Below are positions 60,546 to 64,000 of a stretch of DNA of 64,000 bases, one piece after another. Position numbers and translations under genes: made by a program. Position 1 is the first letter of the stretch, and each line of letters opens with the position of its first letter. Source of the stretch: Micropruina sp. (lineage in GTDB: Bacteria > Actinomycetota > Actinomycetes > Propionibacteriales > Propionibacteriaceae); assembly GCA_016711205.1 (NCBI GenBank), contig JADJTM010000002.1:1054001-1118000 (forward strand). The letters are read 5' to 3'. A model generated the notes under the pieces. That model made no database searches and was not told where the DNA came from. It saw only the letters and a program-made list of their open reading frames with translations.

Positions 60546-62634
60546 GCGCCACGTAGAGCACCCGTGCGCCGCCCGGGGATTCGGCGACCACGTCGTCCGG
60601 GGCGGCGACCAGCACCCCGTCGTACTCCAGCCCCTTGGCCTCCAGCGGCGTGACCACCACCAGCCGGTCCTGGGCCAGCGGCTGCAGCGCCGCCCGCACC
60701 GCATCCACCCGCGAGGGCGGCGCGATCACGCCGACCGTGCCCGCCAGCTCGTCCAGCAGCCCTGCGGTCTGCTCGGCGACCATCGCCAGGAACGCCCCCG
60801 GTTCGGCGCCCAGCAACTGCGGATGCACCCCGGTCGACCGGACGGCCTCGGGCAGGTCGGCGCCCGGGAACGAGCGGCGCACCACCTGCGCGGCCAGCGC
60901 GAACACCTCTGCGGGGGAGCGGTAGTTCACGCTCAGCCGGTAGGTGCGGCTGCTGGCGTGGCCGACGAGTTCGGCGATCGCCCGCTCCGATTCGGCCAGG
61001 TCGGGCCAGCTGCTCTGGGCCGGGTCGCCGACGATCGTCCAGGACGCGTGCCCACCCCGGCGGCGCAACATGCGCCACTGCATGGGGGTGATGTCCTGCG
61101 CCTCGTCGATCAGCAGGTGCGCGAACTCGTCGTGACCCGGCGCGTCCGGATCGTCCTCGCGTGCCCGCGACAGCCGGTCGGCGGTGGTGATCAGTTCGGG
61201 CACCGCCCGGCCGCCCTCGATGAACAGGACCGGCTCGTCGTCGTCGTCGACGGGCTCCGGACCAAGCAGCGCGGCGAGTTCGTCCAGCAGGGCCATGTCG
61301 GCCACCGACCAGGTGCCGGCGGTGAAGGAGTCGATCAGCGCAACCTGTTCGTCGGTGGAGAGCAGGCCCACCGCCACCTGCCGGACGATCGCGGGATCGT
61401 CCAACCGGCGCAGCACCTCGGTGGGCGCCAGGGCCGGCCACCAGGCGTTGACGAACATGCGCCACTGGGCCGAAGAGGTGATCAGCTCCTCGATCTGTTC
61501 GCGCTCGAGGTCGATCTCCTCAGGCACCTGGGGCAGCAGTGCCGCCAGCAGCGCCTGCTCGGCCGCCGCCCGTCCGCGATTGACCTTGTGCCGGGCCAGC
61601 ACCTCGGTGCGCAGCCGGTCCAGCGCCGGCGCGTCCAGGCCGAGCACCTCGCCCTTGACGGTGACCCGCAGCCGCACCCCGTCCGGCCCCGGGTCGATCA
61701 ACGGCAGGTTGACCAGCCGCTGCAACAGCGGAGCCATCCGCATCGAGCCCTTGATGATGGCCGCCGCGGCGTCGTCGTTGCGCTCGGCGGCCAGCCCCAG
61801 CACGTCGGACGCCACCCCACCGATCGCGCGCAGGGTGACCGAATCCTCGCCGAGGGAGGGCAGCACCCGCTCGATGTAGTTCATGAACAGGGCGGACGGC
61901 CCGACCACCAGAATGCCGCCGCGCTCGAAGCGGCGGCGGTTGCTGTAGAGCAGGTAGGCGGCGCGATGCAGGGCCACCACGGTCTTGCCGGTGCCGGGAC
62001 CCCCGGAGATGATCGTGACGCCCTGAGCCTCGGCCCGGATCGCCTCGTCCTGCTCGGCCTGAATGGTGGCGACGATGTCGCGCATGTGCCGACCTCGCGC
62101 GCGTTGCAGCGAGGCCATCAGGGCGCCCTCGCCGATGATCACCAGGTCGCCGGCCTCGGTGGCGTCCAGCAGATCGTCCTCGATGCCGATCACGCGTTCG
62201 TTACGGCAGCGCAGCACCCGGCGGCGGGTGACGTCCATCGGGCTGGACGGGGTGGCGCGGTAGAACGGTTCGGCGGCCCGCGCCCGCCAGTCGATCACCA
62301 GCGGTTCGTATTCCTCATCGCGCACGCCGATGCGTCCGATGTAGCGCAGGTCGCCATCAGCCAGGTCGAGCCGGCCGAACACCAGCCCCTCGTGCTCGGC
62401 GTCGAGCACCGCCAGCCGCTTCGCCGCCTGGAAGGCGAACGCGTCGCGCTCGAACATGGCCGTACCGTCTTCTTCGCGCATCCAGGTGCCGCGATCGGAG
62501 GTGTAGATCGAGCGGCCGGCGGTGGCGCTGCGCCGAGCGGACGCGGTCGCGTGCTCAAGTTGTGCGTAGACGCGGTCGACGTGTGCCTGCTCGATGGACA
62601 GCTCGTGGTCGAATGCCGAGGCTTTCTGCGTCAA
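60454..62634 (-). CDS. HelD/HelR-type RNA polymerase-associated UvrD-like ATPase
   Basis: The 726-aa superfamily-1 protein has an N-terminal coiled arm (SIEQAHVDRVYAQLEHA), RYIGRIGVRDEEYEPLVIDW, Walker A SGGPGTGKTVVALHRAAYL, motif II LLIDEAQDITPMQW, GDPAQSSW, YRLSVNYRSP and LYVALTRPTQRL. It matches actinobacterial HelD proteins that free stalled RNA polymerase; in streptomycetes HelR also displaces rifamycins. A TTG start is preferred because AGGAGG lies just upstream, where the GTG 36 bp earlier has none. Confidence 0.9.
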   Translation of the reverse strand: MTQKASAFDHELSIEQAHVDRVYAQLEHATASARRSATAGRSIYTSDRGTWMREEDGTAMFERDAFAFQAAKRLAVLDAEHEGLVFGRLDLADGDLRYIGRIGVRDEEYEPLVIDWRARAAEPFYRATPSSPMDVTRRRVLRCRNERVIGIEDDLLDATEAGDLVIIGEGALMASLQRARGRHMRDIVATIQAEQDEAIRAEAQGVTIISGGPGTGKTVVALHRAAYLLYSNRRRFERGGILVVGPSALFMNYIERVLPSLGEDSVTLRAIGGVASDVLGLAAERNDDAAAAIIKGSMRMAPLLQRLVNLPLIDPGPDGVRLRVTVKGEVLGLDAPALDRLRTEVLARHKVNRGRAAAEQALLAALLPQVPEEIDLEREQIEELITSSAQWRMFVNAWWPALAPTEVLRRLDDPAIVRQVAVGLLSTDEQVALIDSFTAGTWSVADMALLDELAALLGPEPVDDDDEPVLFIEGGRAVPELITTADRLSRAREDDPDAPGHDEFAHLLIDEAQDITPMQWRMLRRRGGHASWTIVGDPAQSSWPDLAESERAIAELVGHASSRTYRLSVNYRSPAEVFALAAQVVRRSFPGADLPEAVRSTGVHPQLLGAEPGAFLAMVAEQTAGLLDELAGTVGVIAPPSRVDAVRAALQPLAQDRLVVVTPLEAKGLEYDGVLVAAPDDVVAESPGGARVLYVALTRPTQRLVTVDPIQAGAGWRESLTSPATG

Positions 62635-62986
62635 GGCCCCTCCTGCTTGCGGTTTTGACCGACCTCCCACTCTACGCCGCGGGTGAGCCGGTCGCCACGT
62701 GGCGGCCGAGCCGGATCGGCCGCGTCCGATGAGGCCGCCAAGCAGGCGTCTAGGGCGTACTGCCTGTTGTTGTCGCAGGTGCGAAAACCGGACGCGTTCG
62801 GGCCCCGATCGGGGCGAAGGCTCCCCAGGAGTGGGTCAGGGGAGGTGTACGGCTTGGACCCGGCCATGGTGGGAGGTGGCAAAGGACGTGCCCGCTGACC
62901 CGAGCGCCCCACGCGGTGGGCGTGAGCGCCGACACCAGGACCGGCGACCTCGCTTGAGCGGGCCGGTGCCTGCCGGCGGCAGGCGG
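62635..62986. other. 352-bp gap without a recognised gene
   Basis: This stretch lies between the helicase start and the YbaK-type stop, both minus strand. It should carry the helicase promoter. Short open frames have no recognisable homology. No repeat family of the window is present. Confidence 0.5.
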
Positions 62987-63454
62987 CTACCCGGTGATGT
63001 CGGCCACCAGCACCCTGGTGGCGACGCGACTCAGCGCCGCGGCGTCCACCTCGATCGTCCATTCCGGGTCTCCGCCGCCGCAGTAGATCTGGTCCATCGC
63101 CGGCACGGACGAATCCAACAGGAGCACCGCAGCATCGTCCGAGCAGATCGGGCTGACCCCGCCGGGTTGCATTCCCAGCGCGGCCAGCGACGCCGCGGGC
63201 GCCGGCTTCAGCGCTGAGCGCGACACCCCCAGCGCCCGAGCCACTGCGCCGTAGGCGATCCGAGCCGGGCCGGGGATTCCGACCAGGGCGACCGTGCCGT
63301 CCGGCAGCGCGAAGGCCAGTGTCTTCACCGAGGTGTTCCAGTCCAGCCCGGTCAGGTGCAGGTCGGCCTCGGTGCGGATCGGCGGATGGGTATGCACCCG
63401 GTAGGAAACGCCCGCGTTGTCCAGGATCGACGTGATCAGACTCACGCCGCCCAT
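62987..63454 (-). CDS. YbaK/ProX-type aminoacyl-tRNA deacylase
   Basis: The 155-aa single-domain protein resembles YbaK/EbsC, which clears mischarged Cys- or Ala-tRNA(Pro). The conserved Lys lies in SVKTLAFAL, and the family loop MQPGGVSPICSDD and the C-terminal VDAAALSRVATRVLVADITG region are present. It acts in the cytosol and stands alone. Specificity is not readable. Confidence 0.88.
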   Translation of the reverse strand: MGGVSLITSILDNAGVSYRVHTHPPIRTEADLHLTGLDWNTSVKTLAFALPDGTVALVGIPGPARIAYGAVARALGVSRSALKPAPAASLAALGMQPGGVSPICSDDAAVLLLDSSVPAMDQIYCGGGDPEWTIEVDAAALSRVATRVLVADITG

Positions 63455-63802
63455 TGTGCGGGGCCATCGGCCCGCGCCCGGTTCCGTCTCCGACAGCGAG
63501 CGATCGGCGCCCTGTCAGCCATCGCCCGAGCCGGACAGGGGTCGGCGAAAGGGAACGGACTCGTGCTCAGCCTCCGCCGGAGCCAGATCACAGCTGACGA
63601 TGGCGCCGCGAAGCATGCCGAGGGAGTGCACCGGAGGCCGTTGACTGCGGCCTGTTGAAGGTACGGTAGAGCATCCGACCCACTGGCTCGATCCGGCGGA
63701 GATCCCGGGGCAAGCCCGGGACGACGAGGGCAGGGGTCGCGCCGGGTTTTTGTGGTTATGGCCGGGGTCACCAGACGTTCTGGGCCCCGCCGCCACAATA
63801 TT
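63455..63802. other. gap with a stray CCGGGATGACG-type hairpin
   Basis: No convincing gene is present. At 63700-63727 the sequence gatcccgggg-caag-cccgggacgacg resembles one unit of the array at 28361-28632. Confidence 0.5.
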
Positions 63803-63839
63803 GTTGATATGAACACCCCCGGGGGGTATTCATATCAAC
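63803..63839. promoter_or_regulatory. AT-armed palindrome, possible CsoR-family operator
   Basis: gttgatatgaacaccccc and ggggggtattcatatcaac form an 18-bp inverted repeat with one mismatch and no loop. The centre, taccccc/gggggta-like, resembles type 1 operators of CsoR/FrmR repressors; the outer AT arms stand out from the GC-rich surroundings. Confidence 0.55.
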
Positions 63840-63901
63840 CACAAAGTGGCGAGTCGCCGCTGGATCCTGGTTGGCCGGGCTGATAACGACAATATTCCGG
63901 C

Positions 63902-64000
63902 GTGACCCGGATTCTGACCCGCGGGGTCCGGCTGGGCCGAGGCAGACACCCGCTGTCACACTCGCTCGCCCGCTGGCGGCGGTTCCTCGTCCAGGGGTCG
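63902..64000 (+). CDS. possible gene start, cut by the window edge
   Basis: From a GTG the frame is open to the end of the window (33 codons, basic: TRILTRGVRLGRGRHPLSHS). aatatt lies 6-7 nt upstream and could be a -10 for a leaderless message. There is no homology to judge by; it may be chance. Confidence 0.3.
   Translation, partial: MTRILTRGVRLGRGRHPLSHSLARWRRFLVQGS

Overview
The window is high-GC DNA from an actinobacterium, probably of the order Propionibacteriales or a neighbour (inferred from codon use, many GTG starts and gene content). Most of it is a core actinobacterial block. From memory, its gene set follows Mycobacterium tuberculosis Rv2172c to Rv2219: metF, idsA2-like prenyl synthase, pknL-like kinase, aroG, plsC, hydrolase, NlpC/P60 protein, DnaQ-UvrC protein, trpD, ctaE-qcrCAB, ctaCDF, HesB/IscA protein, Rv2205c-like protein, gcvT, pepA, dlaT/sucB, lipB, lipA and the DUF4191 gene. 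Accessory genes and repeats are inserted at several joints.

Layout. 0-8.5 kb: a eukaryotic-type double-domain 6-phosphofructokinase, converging on the trehalose pair treY-treZ, then an ABC-F protein. 8.5-15.2 kb: lipoate block (DUF4191, lipA, DUF2278, lipB, two-lipoyl-domain E2), interrupted by a frameshifted AbiEi/DUF559-like gene between two related hairpin repeats. 15.3-25.2 kb: KstD-like FAD oxidoreductase with pepA, iron-type alcohol dehydrogenase, gcvT, PspA, a divergent glycerate-kinase homologue and an IscA-type Fe-S carrier. 25.3-34.7 kb: cytochrome bc1-aa3 respiration in two converging blocks (ctaC-ctaD-ctaF and ctaE-qcrC-qcrA-qcrB), with a GuaB1-type IMPDH relative and a 48-bp-period repeat array between them.

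34.8-44 kb: receiver-like protein with trpD, prepilin-type peptidase, HTH protein, a long repetitive membrane protein with a C-terminal sunset-like domain, the lysG/lysE pair, a cyclophilin, a stand-alone RAM-domain protein and a DnaQ-UvrC fusion. 44-50 kb: envelope genes (NlpC/P60 hydrolase, zincin lipoprotein), hydrolase, plsC and aroG. 50-55 kb: an accessory stretch with a split transketolase behind a promoter carrying a HutC/GntR-like operator, a multi-spanning membrane protein, an MBL-fold protein and a small SHOCT protein. 55-63.5 kb: a PASTA kinase broken by one missing base, ThiE-like protein, prenyl synthase, metF, HelD/HelR-type RNA polymerase helicase and a YbaK-type deacylase.

Three repeat families are scattered through the intergenic spaces: a palindromic family with core ggggacggttccttt at four loci, a 165-bp MITE-like element with about 17-bp terminal inverted repeats (two full and two partial copies), and a CCGGGATGACG hairpin family (six-copy array plus one stray copy). 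Two genes are each exactly one base short, so the sequence may contain a few single-base errors. I found no tRNA, rRNA or CRISPR array.
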